From Alphaproteobacteria bacterium UBA4588 (GTDB lineage: Bacteria > Pseudomonadota > Alphaproteobacteria > Rhodobacterales > Rhodobacteraceae): 64,000 nt of DNA. The notes beneath the pieces are model-generated. The model made no database searches and had not been told where the DNA came from. It saw only the letters and a program-made list of their open reading frames with translations. Shown here piece by piece: positions 17,568 to 26,264 of this stretch. The translations under genes and the position numbers were made by a program. Within the stretch, counting starts at the first letter, position 1. The number at the start of each line of letters is the position of its first letter. The DNA lies in NCBI GenBank assembly GCA_905182195.1, contig CAJJAW010000009.1:1-64000 (forward strand), written 5' to 3'.

Positions 17568-18410
17568 TCAGCCTAAACTGGCTTTAGAATGCAACGCTCC
17601 TTCGTCTTGGCGTTTACGAAATTGTTTCATCAATTTCAGGTGATAGGCTATCTGCTCTTTTGCTAATGGAGCAGATAGGCGTTTTTCTTTAAGAAAATTC
17701 TTATATTTATCCTTACCTCTCACCAAAAGTGCATGCGCAGGAGTTTCACCTATATCTTTAACCGAGGCCGGAATATAGCTGATTCCAAAACCGATGCGAC
17801 GTTCTTCGCGATTATTATTAAAAGAGGCGTGGATCAGCTTTGTGTGGTGTAGCGACATCTGTCCAGCTTGCAGTGGCATACTAACAGCTTCAGACGTGTC
17901 AATTTCTGTAGCTAATCCCTGTCCACGAGGGATCATATTGTCTGGATTAATGTCATCATTATGATCAAATAACGGACTTTTATTTGAAGTGGGGATTACC
18001 TGCATACAACCCGCTTCATCATCAGCCAACGTTAAAGCAACCCACGCAGTGACATGCAAAGCTGGATCTAGAAAAAAATATGCACCATCTTGGTGCCAAC
18101 GCACAAAAGAATTAGATTTTGCTGGCTTAACCCACAAAGTTGCATGATAGCACAATATATCTGGGCCAATAATATCTTCGACTGCGTCAAGAATTTTTGG
18201 GTGATGTACCAAACGGTCAGCCCAAGAAAAGATCTGGTGTGATCGTGACTTATAAGGAAAATCAATCTGCTTTCCGGTTTCGGCCTCGAATACTTCTATT
18301 TCCGATATACAAGAGTTAACCTCTGCCTTGGTTAACACATCAACGGGGCTTACAAACCCACTCTCGTTATATTGGGATATTTGGGTATTTGTTAAACGCT
18401 TTAACATCAT
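17568..18410 (-). CDS. Phytanoyl-CoA dioxygenase (PhyH) family protein
   Basis: A 280-residue Fe(II)/2-oxoglutarate oxygenase of the PhyH family. The iron ligands are visible as the HxD motif in VRWHQDGAYFFL and the distal His in SLHHTKLIHAS. An arginine for 2-oxoglutarate lies shortly after (NNNREERRIGFG). Bacterial members hydroxylate small molecules, including acyl groups, phosphonates and osmolytes. It stands alone between two gene-poor stretches and reads toward the island end, so its substrate cannot be deduced from context. The start at 18410 follows no strong ribosome-binding site. Confidence 0.9.
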   Translation of the reverse strand: MMLKRLTNTQISQYNESGFVSPVDVLTKAEVNSCISEIEVFEAETGKQIDFPYKSRSHQIFSWADRLVHHPKILDAVEDIIGPDILCYHATLWVKPAKSNSFVRWHQDGAYFFLDPALHVTAWVALTLADDEAGCMQVIPTSNKSPLFDHNDDINPDNMIPRGQGLATEIDTSEAVSMPLQAGQMSLHHTKLIHASFNNNREERRIGFGISYIPASVKDIGETPAHALLVRGKDKYKNFLKEKRLSAPLAKEQIAYHLKLMKQFRKRQDEGALHSKASLG

Positions 18411-18766
18411 TAAATTTTAATCAATCTGAGTAATATGTAAAGTATTTTTGTCTAATGCTACCGTATTTAAGCCATAATGACTAACCCTTTTCATATCAAC
18501 GAAGCTCGTTCGTATACCTTATTCGCGGTGAGGCGTTAAGGCGGGTGCTGTCAGGTTTGGGAGTTTCTTGGCCCAATTCACACAGCCCAAGGATGTAGGA
18601 CGAACGCTATCTTATGCCTGACATAAATATTAAGTTTATGGATTTAAAATAATAAAGCCATTTGGGCTTTTGGTGTCATAGGCTTATGGATAAGGTCTAA
18701 ATACTCCTTACTAAAACGGGATCCGCAAATAAGTTGTGTGGTGATAATTATTTAGGAAATGTAACA
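18411..18766. other. Divergent intergenic region
   Basis: About 355 bases between the divergently oriented PhyH and DUF2461 genes. It should hold promoters for both. I see no RNA gene, no long open frame and no repeat beyond short GTTCGT/ACGAAC-like inverted words about 90 bases apart (near 18508 and 18600), which I do not consider significant. Confidence 0.4.
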
Positions 18767-19420
18767 ATGGTAGAGCCCGAAACATTTACGTTCCTTGCAG
18801 ATCTGGTAGGTAATAACAGCAAAGCTTGGATGGATGAGCATAGATCTGAGCGTGATGATGCAATGCGTAATTTTACTGGGATAGCAACGACGTTGCACGA
18901 TTATGCCCATCGTTTTGATTATTTAGTGGCTGATGCGCGGAGCAAACCAAAGCAAAGCTTCACGAGGTTTTTCCAAGAACCGCGGGATCGTATTGGACGC
19001 GCTCTATTCCGAGCAGACGTGGATATTTTTGCCAATGCGGGTCATCCAGCTGAAGACTTTGGATACTACCTCCATCTAGAGCCAGGAAATTGTTATGCCG
19101 GGGCGGCACTTTTCCAACCATCCAAGACGGCGCTTGCACGGTTGCGGGCGCGTTTGATCGATGATCCGGAAGAACTACAAAACATTTTGGCAAATCCTGA
19201 CTTCCAAACGGATTTCCCAGACGGGCTAGTTACACGACGAGAATTGAGCGCTTTGCCTGATGGCGTTTTAGGCAGTGATCCTGCAGCGCCCTATTTGAAA
19301 ATGGTTGGACTGGGATGCAGAAAAGACGTGCCAGATGCTCTCCTGCTCGAAGACGACGTAATCGATTTGCTGATCGAGATTTTTTGTGCCGCCCGCCCAC
19401 TGGTGCGCTGTTTCTACTGA
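18767..19420 (+). CDS. DUF2461 family protein
   Basis: A 217-residue protein matching the DUF2461/TIGR02453 family: N-terminal FTFLADLVGNNSKAWMDEHR, then FTRFFQEPRDRIGR, followed by a conserved GYYLHLEPGNCYAGAALFQP and a C-terminal AARPLVR. The start is ATG 18767, with AGGAA nine bases upstream; the frame opens earlier at 18734 without a ribosome-binding site. The middle has KTALARLRARLIDDPEELQ. The function of this family is unknown. It sits alone in a sparse region. Confidence 0.85.
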   Translation: MVEPETFTFLADLVGNNSKAWMDEHRSERDDAMRNFTGIATTLHDYAHRFDYLVADARSKPKQSFTRFFQEPRDRIGRALFRADVDIFANAGHPAEDFGYYLHLEPGNCYAGAALFQPSKTALARLRARLIDDPEELQNILANPDFQTDFPDGLVTRRELSALPDGVLGSDPAAPYLKMVGLGCRKDVPDALLLEDDVIDLLIEIFCAARPLVRCFY

Positions 19421-20010
19421 TTGTTCTTACGCTGGGTCTCCCCTGTCGGGGCTGTCAGACAAATGAGAACAAGCATCAGATTGGTGGCATAGCCTAAATC
19501 TATGCACTCAATAATTGGCGCACTGAATTGGAGTAGCGTTACGGTTCCGTTTGAATTTAAGACTTGCATAGAGCTGTACGCTCCCGATCAAAGCTAATCC
19601 TAGATGAACCTACGCCTCCAACGCTAAAGGCATGAGGGCTGAGGCGTAGTGTCTGTGATCCGGGGGCACTGGTACGCGGTCCTGTGAACTTAAGTTGGAT
19701 GGATTAGGCCAAGAAACCCTGAATTACATTATGGCGTGAAAACTACTTATGATTGGGAATGTCTGTTTTAATACGCTATCTTGTTGTGGGTAGCGCTGTG
19801 GATAGGAATTTAAATGGTGGGACGAGAATAGTGCGCCCAATATACAGAAATGTTTCTGAACTTAGCCTATCCAACCCGATACCCATCCCCTGTTTCGCCT
19901 TTAGTGGACTAGAGTGGCCAAGAAGGGGGGTGTTTTGAACGCAGTTTCGCGATTGAATTTACAAATGTCCAAACTACTTTAGGATCCGGTCAGTGTGGAA
20001 AGGGATCATC
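19421..20010. other. Intergenic stretch with a 9-bp inverted repeat
   Basis: Nearly 600 bases with no credible gene; a 61-codon frame at 19753 has no support. A perfect inverted repeat, CTACGCCTC (19610-19618) and GAGGCGTAG (19641-19649) with a 22-base spacer, could fold as a stem-loop RNA or mark an old element end. GC appears higher here than in the flanking genes. Confidence 0.45.
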
Positions 20011-20781
20011 ATGAAAAATACTATGTTACTTACTTCTTGCCTGCGCAGAGTGTTCTGTGTTTTTCTTGTAGCCTTTTCAGCTTCTCAGATGTCAGCAAAC
20101 GAGCTGAAAATTGACATAGTGCTGGAAGGGGCTGGTGCTAAAGCAGAGAATGGAATGCAGATCAGCGTTCATTATGAAGGTCGCCTGAGTGATGGAACTG
20201 TGTTTGATGGCTCGAAACCACGTGGCGCACCCTTTAGCTTTATTCTGGGCGCAGGACAGGTAATTAAGGGATGGGACAGCGGCATTTTGGGCATGCAAGA
20301 GGGGGAAAAGCGAGTGCTAACAATTCCGCCAGAATTGGGCTACGGCTTACGCGGCGCTGGATCAGAGATTCCGCCAAACGCAACATTAGTCTTTGATGTT
20401 GAGATGATCAAAATGACCTGGCCTCCTACATTGCAACAAGCCAGTAACCAAAACCTGCAGAAGTCATTGCAAAATGGTGCTGTGCTTGTCGACATCCGTC
20501 GCCCAAAAGAATGGCAGAAAACTGGTGTAATCGATGGGGCAGAGCTGATCACCGCCTTTACTAAATCTGGCCAGCTACATCCAGAATTCCAACAGAAATT
20601 CATGTTGCTCATTACTGATCTCGATACACCTATCATGCTTTATTGCAGAACTGGCAATCGAACCACAAACTTAGGCAACGCCTTAGTTAAGCAATTGGGG
20701 TTTTCGAATGTTAGTCATCTTTCGGCAGGCATTACTGGCTGGCAAAAAGAGGGGCTACCTGTAAAGTCTTATACGCCCTAG
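20011..20781 (+). CDS. Exported FKBP-type peptidyl-prolyl isomerase fused to a rhodanese domain
   Basis: The start at ATG 20011 has AAAGGGA six bases upstream; the frame opens at 19993. Residues 1-30 form a signal peptide (basic start, hydrophobic core, cleavage near QMSANE). An FKBP domain of about 105 residues follows: VHYEGRLSDGTVFDGS, GQVIKGWDSGILGM, GYGLRGAGSEIPPNATLVFDVE. A rhodanese-like domain of about 115 residues comes next, with VDIRRPKEW and an active-site loop YCRTGNRTTNLG containing the catalytic Cys. The product should be a periplasmic folding factor with a sulfurtransferase or thiol-sensing module. The fusion is unusual. No operon partner overlaps it. Confidence 0.9.
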   Translation: MKNTMLLTSCLRRVFCVFLVAFSASQMSANELKIDIVLEGAGAKAENGMQISVHYEGRLSDGTVFDGSKPRGAPFSFILGAGQVIKGWDSGILGMQEGEKRVLTIPPELGYGLRGAGSEIPPNATLVFDVEMIKMTWPPTLQQASNQNLQKSLQNGAVLVDIRRPKEWQKTGVIDGAELITAFTKSGQLHPEFQQKFMLLITDLDTPIMLYCRTGNRTTNLGNALVKQLGFSNVSHLSAGITGWQKEGLPVKSYTP

Positions 20782-20887
20782 GAAGAAGGTCTTGGATAGG
20801 CAGTGTGGATAGCCTTGCTGTTTAACCTTTGATGTAGAATTCGACTTGCAAAGTTTGGAAGAAATACGACGTGTGGGATAGGTATTG

Positions 20888-22018
20888 ATGCGTACATTAT
20901 TATTTATATTACTGATAAACTTGGCATCCAATGCTTGGGCAAATAATATTGTTACTGGCAGTGCAGGTAGTAGGCTGGAAGGCAAAGTTATTTCAGAATT
21001 CGGCAGTCCTTGGGCAATGTCTTTCATTGATAGTAAAAACTTACTGATCACTACAAAAAGTGGAGAACTTTGGCTTATAAATACAAGTGGAGAACAGTCT
21101 TTAGTATCTGGAGTTCCAAAGGTTTTTGCAGGTGGCCAAGGTGGTTTAGGTGATATCGTTCCTCATCCAAAGTTTTTACAAAATAACTTAGTTTATATTT
21201 CTTATATCAATTCGGAAAATGCAGGAAAGACACGATATGCGTCTGTAATAAGGGCCTCATTGGTGCGTTCTGATAGGCCACATCTGAAAAACGTTGAACC
21301 CATTTGGAACCAAATACCGGCACGATCGGGCAAAGGACACTTTTCCCACCGAATTACGTTTGGTCTTGATGGCACGCAACACAAGGATAAGGTTTTTATT
21401 ACATCTGGCGATCGGCAGGAACAAACTCCTGCACAAGAATGGGATATGGCATTAGGAAAAATTATTCGCCTAAACGATGATGGTACCGTACCAACGGATA
21501 ATCCATTTCAGGACAAAGGTAGCCTCGCAAAAACCTTTTGGACAGTTGGTCACAGGAATGCCCTTGGACTCGCATTCGCTAAAAATGGTGAGCTATGGGC
21601 CCACGAAATGGGCCCACGGCATGGGGATGAACTTAATTTAATCGTTGCTGGTAGAAATTACGGATGGCCAATAGTGTCAGAAGGTAATCATTACAGTGGA
21701 GTAAAAATCCCTATTCATGAAACAAGACCAGAATTCATGGCACCAAAACTTTATTGGGTACCTACCGTGGCTCCATCTGGGTTAATTTTTTATGAAGGCG
21801 ATGAATTTCCTGAATGGAAAGGAAATGCATTTATTGGAGGATTAAAAAGCAAGGCATTAATTCGAATTGGCTTTAATAATGGAGAGCCTTTTGAGGCTGA
21901 GCGCTTCAGTTGGTCCAAAAGAGTGAGAGAGGTCGAAACAGGCCCTGATGGTGCCATTTGGGTGTTAGAGGATGGCCCATCTGGAAGGTTAATAAAATTC
22001 ACAAAACTAAATAAATAG
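20888..22018 (+). CDS. PQQ-dependent sugar dehydrogenase-like protein (glucose/sorbosone dehydrogenase family)
   Basis: A 376-residue exported beta-propeller of the soluble aldose/sorbosone dehydrogenase family (GSDH, like E. coli YliI). ATG 20888 begins a signal peptide (MRTLLFILLINLASNAWA). Family motifs include LGDIVPHPKF, ITSGDRQEQTPAQEWDMALGK, VGHRNALGLAF and EMGPRHGDELNLIVAGRNYGWP near residue 245. It would oxidise aldoses in the periplasm using PQQ. The preceding gene also encodes an exported protein, about 106 bases away. No PQQ biosynthesis genes are in the window. Confidence 0.9.
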   Translation: MRTLLFILLINLASNAWANNIVTGSAGSRLEGKVISEFGSPWAMSFIDSKNLLITTKSGELWLINTSGEQSLVSGVPKVFAGGQGGLGDIVPHPKFLQNNLVYISYINSENAGKTRYASVIRASLVRSDRPHLKNVEPIWNQIPARSGKGHFSHRITFGLDGTQHKDKVFITSGDRQEQTPAQEWDMALGKIIRLNDDGTVPTDNPFQDKGSLAKTFWTVGHRNALGLAFAKNGELWAHEMGPRHGDELNLIVAGRNYGWPIVSEGNHYSGVKIPIHETRPEFMAPKLYWVPTVAPSGLIFYEGDEFPEWKGNAFIGGLKSKALIRIGFNNGEPFEAERFSWSKRVREVETGPDGAIWVLEDGPSGRLIKFTKLNK

Positions 22019-22462
22019 ATTGAGTACAAGTTAATCTTGGCGTTGAATGCCAAATTTATTCAGAGTGGCTTATTACAACCTTACTTATAAGTATTTGGTA
22101 AAATGGAAACGTTTTTTTCCTCAACTAAAGTCGCAATTTTACCATAAGCCGCACAGAGTTACTCGCAACTTTGGTAGTATCAAACGCACTCACATCTCCT
22201 GTAAACTAGTAACTGTGTTGGGTTTCATATCAATGGAGCAGTGCTTATTTTGCATACGGGTGACCGCCCAAGAGCAGGGATCACTTAGCCCGATCCATAC
22301 AGACCAAGGACTCTGGCCAAGTGCAATCATAGCAATGCCAATATGTTAGCTAACACCAAGCACAATGCAATTGACTTTTTATGCTTTCAAGTAAATGTTA
22401 AACTGATAAAAATTTTGAAGATTACTACTTACTTTTTAAAAGCCTGAGAAGTTTTAAAGAAT
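22019..22462. other. Intergenic stretch without a credible gene
   Basis: About 440 bases. A 100-codon frame at 22047-22349 overlaps this gap, but it lacks a ribosome-binding site and has an arbitrary composition. The end, just before the MBL gene, is strongly AT-rich and is a likely promoter region. Confidence 0.4.
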
Positions 22463-23251
22463 ATGAAAATTACGCTACATGGCTGCCGCGGCTCTATAGC
22501 CGTAAGTTCAAAAGAGTTCATAAAATATGGTGGGTATACATCATGCTATGAGCTCAGGGCTGGTAACACACAGATTATTTTAGACACGGGAACTGGTTTC
22601 CAAAATGTAAACTTTCAAAAAGATTCCAAAAAAGTTATTTTGTTTAGCCACCTTCATCACGACCATATTCAAGGCCTGGGTTTTAATAATGATATCTTTA
22701 ATCCGAGCTGTAATATTGAGCTATCGAGCGCTCTTTATGAGTCAACCGAACTAAGAAGTAAAATTCAGACGTTTTTTTCGGGTAGCTACTTTCCTTTGAA
22801 TTTAACGGACAAATTAAAAAATTTAAAATTCCAAAACTTTTTTGAACTGGTCCAAAGTAATAAAGATGACATTTTGATTGAAAGTTTGGAAATGAACCAT
22901 CCTGGAAGATCATTTGGATATAGCATCACGCATGAAAATAGAAAGTTTGTGTACTTATCTGATAATGAATTCGAGCATTGGCAACTGACAAAACTTTGTG
23001 ATTTTTGTGAAAATTCTGATATTATTTTGTGGGACGGAATGTTCAGAGACAAAGACTTAATTGATAAAAAAGGCTGGGGCCATTCTTCAATAGAGCAAGG
23101 AGCCGAGTTTTTTAATAAAGTTAATTGTAAAAAGATGTTAATTACTCACCACGCTCCTGGTCGTACAGATTCTGAGCTGGATAAAATAAACTCTGAGTTG
23201 CCTGATGGTATCGAGCTCGCATTTGATGGTATGACTATTGAAATTAATTAA
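22463..23251 (+). CDS. MBL-fold metallo-hydrolase
   Basis: A 262-residue metallo-beta-lactamase-fold protein. It opens with GCRGSIAVSSKEFIKYGGYTS, similar to the RGSxP...YGGNTxC start of an RNase Z-like/phosphodiesterase subgroup. The metal-binding motif is SHLHHDHIQG, with later ligands in MNHPGRS, YLSDNEFEH and THHAPGRT. All metal ligands are present, so it should be active, perhaps on phosphodiesters or cyclic nucleotides. The gene is visibly more AT-rich than the catabolic genes, with many AAA, TTT and AAT codons, which suggests acquisition from elsewhere. Isolated, with no operon partner. Confidence 0.87.
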   Translation: MKITLHGCRGSIAVSSKEFIKYGGYTSCYELRAGNTQIILDTGTGFQNVNFQKDSKKVILFSHLHHDHIQGLGFNNDIFNPSCNIELSSALYESTELRSKIQTFFSGSYFPLNLTDKLKNLKFQNFFELVQSNKDDILIESLEMNHPGRSFGYSITHENRKFVYLSDNEFEHWQLTKLCDFCENSDIILWDGMFRDKDLIDKKGWGHSSIEQGAEFFNKVNCKKMLITHHAPGRTDSELDKINSELPDGIELAFDGMTIEIN

Positions 23252-23834
23252 AACATAAAGTGTTCTGTAGCTTGCAGAACAAAAATATCACACGCTTAGA
23301 CACTTAAATAATTATTCTATTAAACCGTGTTGGTAATTAAGATAAATGCTACTAAGCCTTTTCTTAGAAAGAACACGAGAGCAGGACATATCACCTCAGC
23401 TAGGTGGCAGCTTTCATCGTTCCTCTCTCCTGTCACGATCCCATAATAATTTAGCCCCTATGTAGCCCCAGATCAGGAAAAGCATTTTGTTATCAGCTAA
23501 GTAATTTATTTTGTGGTGGCCCCCACACGGGGTTCACACCCTTACCCAAGCTTCTCCCGAGCCTGCCGCCACACCTCAAGGCGATAGTGGACGAGAAGTG
23601 GACTGGGAAATAGTGGACAACCCCAGCAACCCGCCTGGGCTTAAGCAGCTAGACCCGTTCAACTGGTCACACCTTGTCCTGACCTCTAACCTAACATTTC
23701 AATCAGTGTGGATATCACCCATTTTTAAGTAGAGGGTGTGAAAAATACATTGCAATCCCCTACACTGTCAAGACACTGCCAAGCTGCGTATCTGGCAAAC
23801 TCTGCTGTCGAAAGTGCCGAAATCAGCCAAGACG
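23252..23834. other. Intergenic stretch without a credible gene
   Basis: It lies between the MBL gene and the convergent zinc-ribbon gene. A small hairpin (GTTCTG/CAGAAC, 23262-23280) follows the MBL stop. A 73-codon frame at 23511-23732 lies in locally GC-richer sequence, but it has no ribosome-binding site and resembles no family I know. Confidence 0.4.
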
Positions 23835-24116
23835 CTAAATTGGCTGCAGCGTTCCGTTGCCACATTTTGGACATGTCCTGCCCACGGCTCTACCTATGCC
23901 GCCCTTGGGCATTAGATTGCCACCTTTTGTACCGATGCAGCTTCCATCAAAACAAAATGCACAACCACAGCTATCACATTTAGATTTTATTGGTACGGTT
24001 GAATAATTCTTACCACACGCCGGGCATATCAGTGGTTTTTTTCGTATTGAAAGTCTAACAGATGATGCTGGTGATGTTATCCAATTCCCAGCGAATGAAG
24101 TTTTGATGGTTGACAT
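23835..24116 (-). CDS. Small zinc-ribbon protein, hypothetical
   Basis: A 93-residue protein with an AGGGAGA ribosome-binding site seven bases before the ATG at 24116. After a basic N-terminal third it has CPACGKNYS, then CDSCGCAFC and a C-terminal CPKCGNG, so three CxxC knuckles suggest one or two zinc ribbons. A glycine-rich linker (GGNLMPKGGIGRAVGR) joins the second and third knuckles. No catalytic domain is attached. Nothing nearby indicates a partner. It could be a nucleic-acid or protein-binding adaptor; I do not recognise a named family. Confidence 0.6.
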   Translation of the reverse strand: MSTIKTSFAGNWITSPASSVRLSIRKKPLICPACGKNYSTVPIKSKCDSCGCAFCFDGSCIGTKGGNLMPKGGIGRAVGRTCPKCGNGTLQPI

Positions 24117-24519
24117 CAGTTCTTCTCCCTAAAGGTTTTCGATAGCTATTTGTGTAGTGAGCCTTATCTTTCTGTCAAGTTTAAAGGTCTTTTCCTCACC
24201 CTCTCAGCCGCCCATATAAGGTCCATACAGAGGCAAAATTTTTTCACAACTGGCTCTTTTTGGGGGGGGGAGGCACATAATAACGCTGGTTAAGCAGACT
24301 GTATGGACCTCTGTGAGAACCCTGTGGTGGAATCCAACAGAAGGCCAGGAGAGTAATTGGGTACCGCTGTTTTGCAGCCATAAATTTCAAAACCCCAGCT
24401 AAGCATTGGCATCATGGGAAAAAATTAGGCTGATAAGTTTTTGCTGCTTCCCTAAAGTTTGCGTCCCAAACTGAAGGAAATCCTAGTCGACGTTTTATAA
24501 ATTTACGTAGTAAAATGCT
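24117..24519. other. Intergenic stretch holding a 92-base inverted-repeat element
   Basis: About 400 bases without a gene. It contains the 12-bp inverted repeat listed at 24219-24310, with a run of nine G (24262-24270) between the arms. The remainder shows no reading frame or RNA-like fold I can support. Confidence 0.5.
24219..24310. repeat. Perfect 12-bp inverted repeat around a G9 tract
   Basis: AGGTCCATACAG at 24219-24230 is repeated in inverted form as CTGTATGGACCT at 24299-24310. The spacer is 68 bases and includes nine consecutive G. The arrangement could be a small non-autonomous inverted-repeat element, a recombination site or a long stem-loop. No transposase is visible. Confidence 0.6.
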
Positions 24520-24780
24520 TCAGACCAAAAACAAAAAAATTTTCAATACCCAGTATTTAATTATTAGGATCGGTGCAGCGTAAAGAAGTATAAGAAAGGG
24601 CATCCTTAAGACCATGTTGATCCATAGAAACCAGTTTTCAACCTGTGGATTTAGCAAACCCTTTTTGGTTCTCTTTAGGGAGTCGTTCTCAAACTCAACT
24701 AGCACTTTGTTCATGCAGTATGAACCAACGCTCCCCACTAACAACATTAATAGTATCTCTGTTAGACTGAAGTCCAACAT
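24520..24780 (-). CDS. Small hypothetical membrane protein
   Basis: An 86-residue protein with two hydrophobic segments: one near the N-terminus (LTEILLMLLVGSVGSYCM) and one at the C-terminus (MPFLILLYAAPILIIKYW), separated by a charged loop. The ATG at 24780 lies three bases beyond the Sel1 gene stop, so translation is probably coupled to that gene. I do not recognise the family. Its position after an exported Sel1 protein suggests an envelope role. It is AT-rich like its neighbours. Confidence 0.55.
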   Translation of the reverse strand: MLDFSLTEILLMLLVGSVGSYCMNKVLVEFENDSLKRTKKGLLNPQVENWFLWINMVLRMPFLILLYAAPILIIKYWVLKIFLFLV

Positions 24781-24783
24781 ACT

Positions 24784-25431
24784 TTAATACTCGCCGCAGT
24801 TTTTGTATTTAAATTTAATGCACTTTGATGCCATTTCTTGGGCTTTGGATATATCCTCGGGTGTCATTTTTTTTGCTATTTGTTCTCTATATTGTGAACC
24901 AAGTTCATAACCGCCATCACTGGCAGTGGTGAACCACAGATAAGCCTTAACATTATCTTGAGGAACGCCAAAACCGTTACTGAACATAAAACCAAGAGCG
25001 CTTTGGGCGTAGGCATCTCCTTTTTCAGCGACTAACTTATATAACTTAGCAGCTTCTTCATAATTTTGAACTACGCCAGTACCGGTTTTGTACATAATTG
25101 CTAGACGCCATTGACCAGGAGAATACCCCTGCTCTGCGGCTAATTTAAACCACTTTGCAGCTTCTTTATCATCTTGAATTACGCCGTGGCCCTGATTGTA
25201 CATTATGCCAAGATTAACTTGAGCAGAAGCATCCCCAGTTTCAGCTAATGGTTCCCAGCTTTTCAACGCTAATTCATAGTCACCGGCTGTGTAAGCATCC
25301 CAGACCTTTTTATCTAAAGCTTCAGATAGTAATTCAACATTTTCATTAATACGCTCTTCAGCACTTTTTTGAGCCACAACATTTGTGGAGAGTGTCATTA
25401 GAAATACTATGATGATAGTGGCGTTTCTCAT
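24784..25431 (-). CDS. Exported Sel1-repeat protein
   Basis: A 215-residue protein with a signal peptide (MRNATIIIVFLMTLSTNVVAQ) and about three to four Sel1-like (TPR-related) repeats, seen as A..LG.MY..G.GV...Y.EA..W..LAA.QG units. Examples are VNLGIMYNQGHGVIQDD and LAIMYKTGTGVVQNYEEA. The C-terminus (KAQEMASKCIKFKYKNCGEY) matches that of the divergent Sel1 gene at 25636, marking them as paralogues. Sel1 proteins scaffold protein complexes in the envelope. A small membrane protein gene follows immediately. Confidence 0.85.
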   Translation of the reverse strand: MRNATIIIVFLMTLSTNVVAQKSAEERINENVELLSEALDKKVWDAYTAGDYELALKSWEPLAETGDASAQVNLGIMYNQGHGVIQDDKEAAKWFKLAAEQGYSPGQWRLAIMYKTGTGVVQNYEEAAKLYKLVAEKGDAYAQSALGFMFSNGFGVPQDNVKAYLWFTTASDGGYELGSQYREQIAKKMTPEDISKAQEMASKCIKFKYKNCGEY

Positions 25432-25635
25432 GTAGTGGTCCTAAGTGTAAACTGCATTTATGGGACTGTAGCTTAGGCTTGGGTATCAAGAAAGTAATTT
25501 TTTATCCCAAATTTTTAAGGCAAGAACGGGAGCGACCTATTCATCATAACTAGTTTTTTATAAAGCTTAAATAATTTTAACTTCACAGATTAGGCGGATC
25601 GTGCTTTTATAGTCAAAATAATACGGACTAAATTT

Positions 25636-26130
25636 ATGAAGCTTTACTGCTATATCTTTGCCTTCAATATTATGCTGTTCTCAACCCAACCATTTGTTCT
25701 AGCACAAGACTTTAATAAAGGCTTGGCTGCCTATAAGGCAGGTGATTATGATTCTGCTCTTGAAGAGTGGAACCCTTTAGCTGAAATGGGAAATGCCTCT
25801 GCTCAATACAAACTAGGCTACATGTACAAGACCGGAAAAGGTGTTCCTTTGGACTATGGTGGAGCAGTACGATGGTACCATTTAGCGGCTATACAAGGAA
25901 ATGCTTCTGCTCAATCTAATCTAGGTTTTATGTATAAAACTGGAAAAGGTGTTCCGCAAGATTTTTTACAGGCATATATGTGGTATGAGATCGCCAACAT
26001 TAGTGGTCATAAGGACGCAGAAAAGTGGTTGCATAATTTATCACGAAAAATGATCCCAGCTAACATTGAGAAAGCTCAAAAAATGGCTACAGAATGTATA
26101 GGTAAAGCTTACAAAAACTGTGGCTGGTGA
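25636..26130 (+). CDS. Exported Sel1-repeat protein, paralogue of the 24784 gene
   Basis: A 164-residue protein with a signal peptide ending near FVLAQ and two to three Sel1 repeats (YKLGYMYKTGKGVPLDYGG and SNLGFMYKTGKGVPQDF). It shares YxAGDYxxAL-xWxPLAExGxASAQ and the end KM-P-I-KAQ-MA-CI-YKNCG with the divergent gene. One repeat unit fewer explains the shorter length. The two genes diverge from a 204-base AT-rich spacer, pointing to a local inverted duplication. Likely periplasmic and a scaffold. Confidence 0.83.
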   Translation: MKLYCYIFAFNIMLFSTQPFVLAQDFNKGLAAYKAGDYDSALEEWNPLAEMGNASAQYKLGYMYKTGKGVPLDYGGAVRWYHLAAIQGNASAQSNLGFMYKTGKGVPQDFLQAYMWYEIANISGHKDAEKWLHNLSRKMIPANIEKAQKMATECIGKAYKNCGW

Positions 26131-26264
26131 TGTTTTTTTAATAGCTAGCTTACGCAGCTATGGATATGTGTAAGTTGATCAAATATTGTTTTGATAGAAA
26201 TATAAACAATAATGTGATGACATAGGTTAAATTCGATAAAATATATTATATTGGGGAAGACACA

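Noticed and set aside
22047-22349. 100-codon frame with basic residues
   Set aside because: No start signal and no family resemblance; rare residue pattern typical of chance translation.
23511-23732. 73-codon proline-rich frame
   Set aside because: No ribosome-binding site and no family resemblance; the local GC rise alone explains the lack of stops.
24262-24270. G9 tract as a phase-variation switch of a gene
   Set aside because: It lies in no reading frame and not at a clear promoter spacer, so gene switching cannot be supported.
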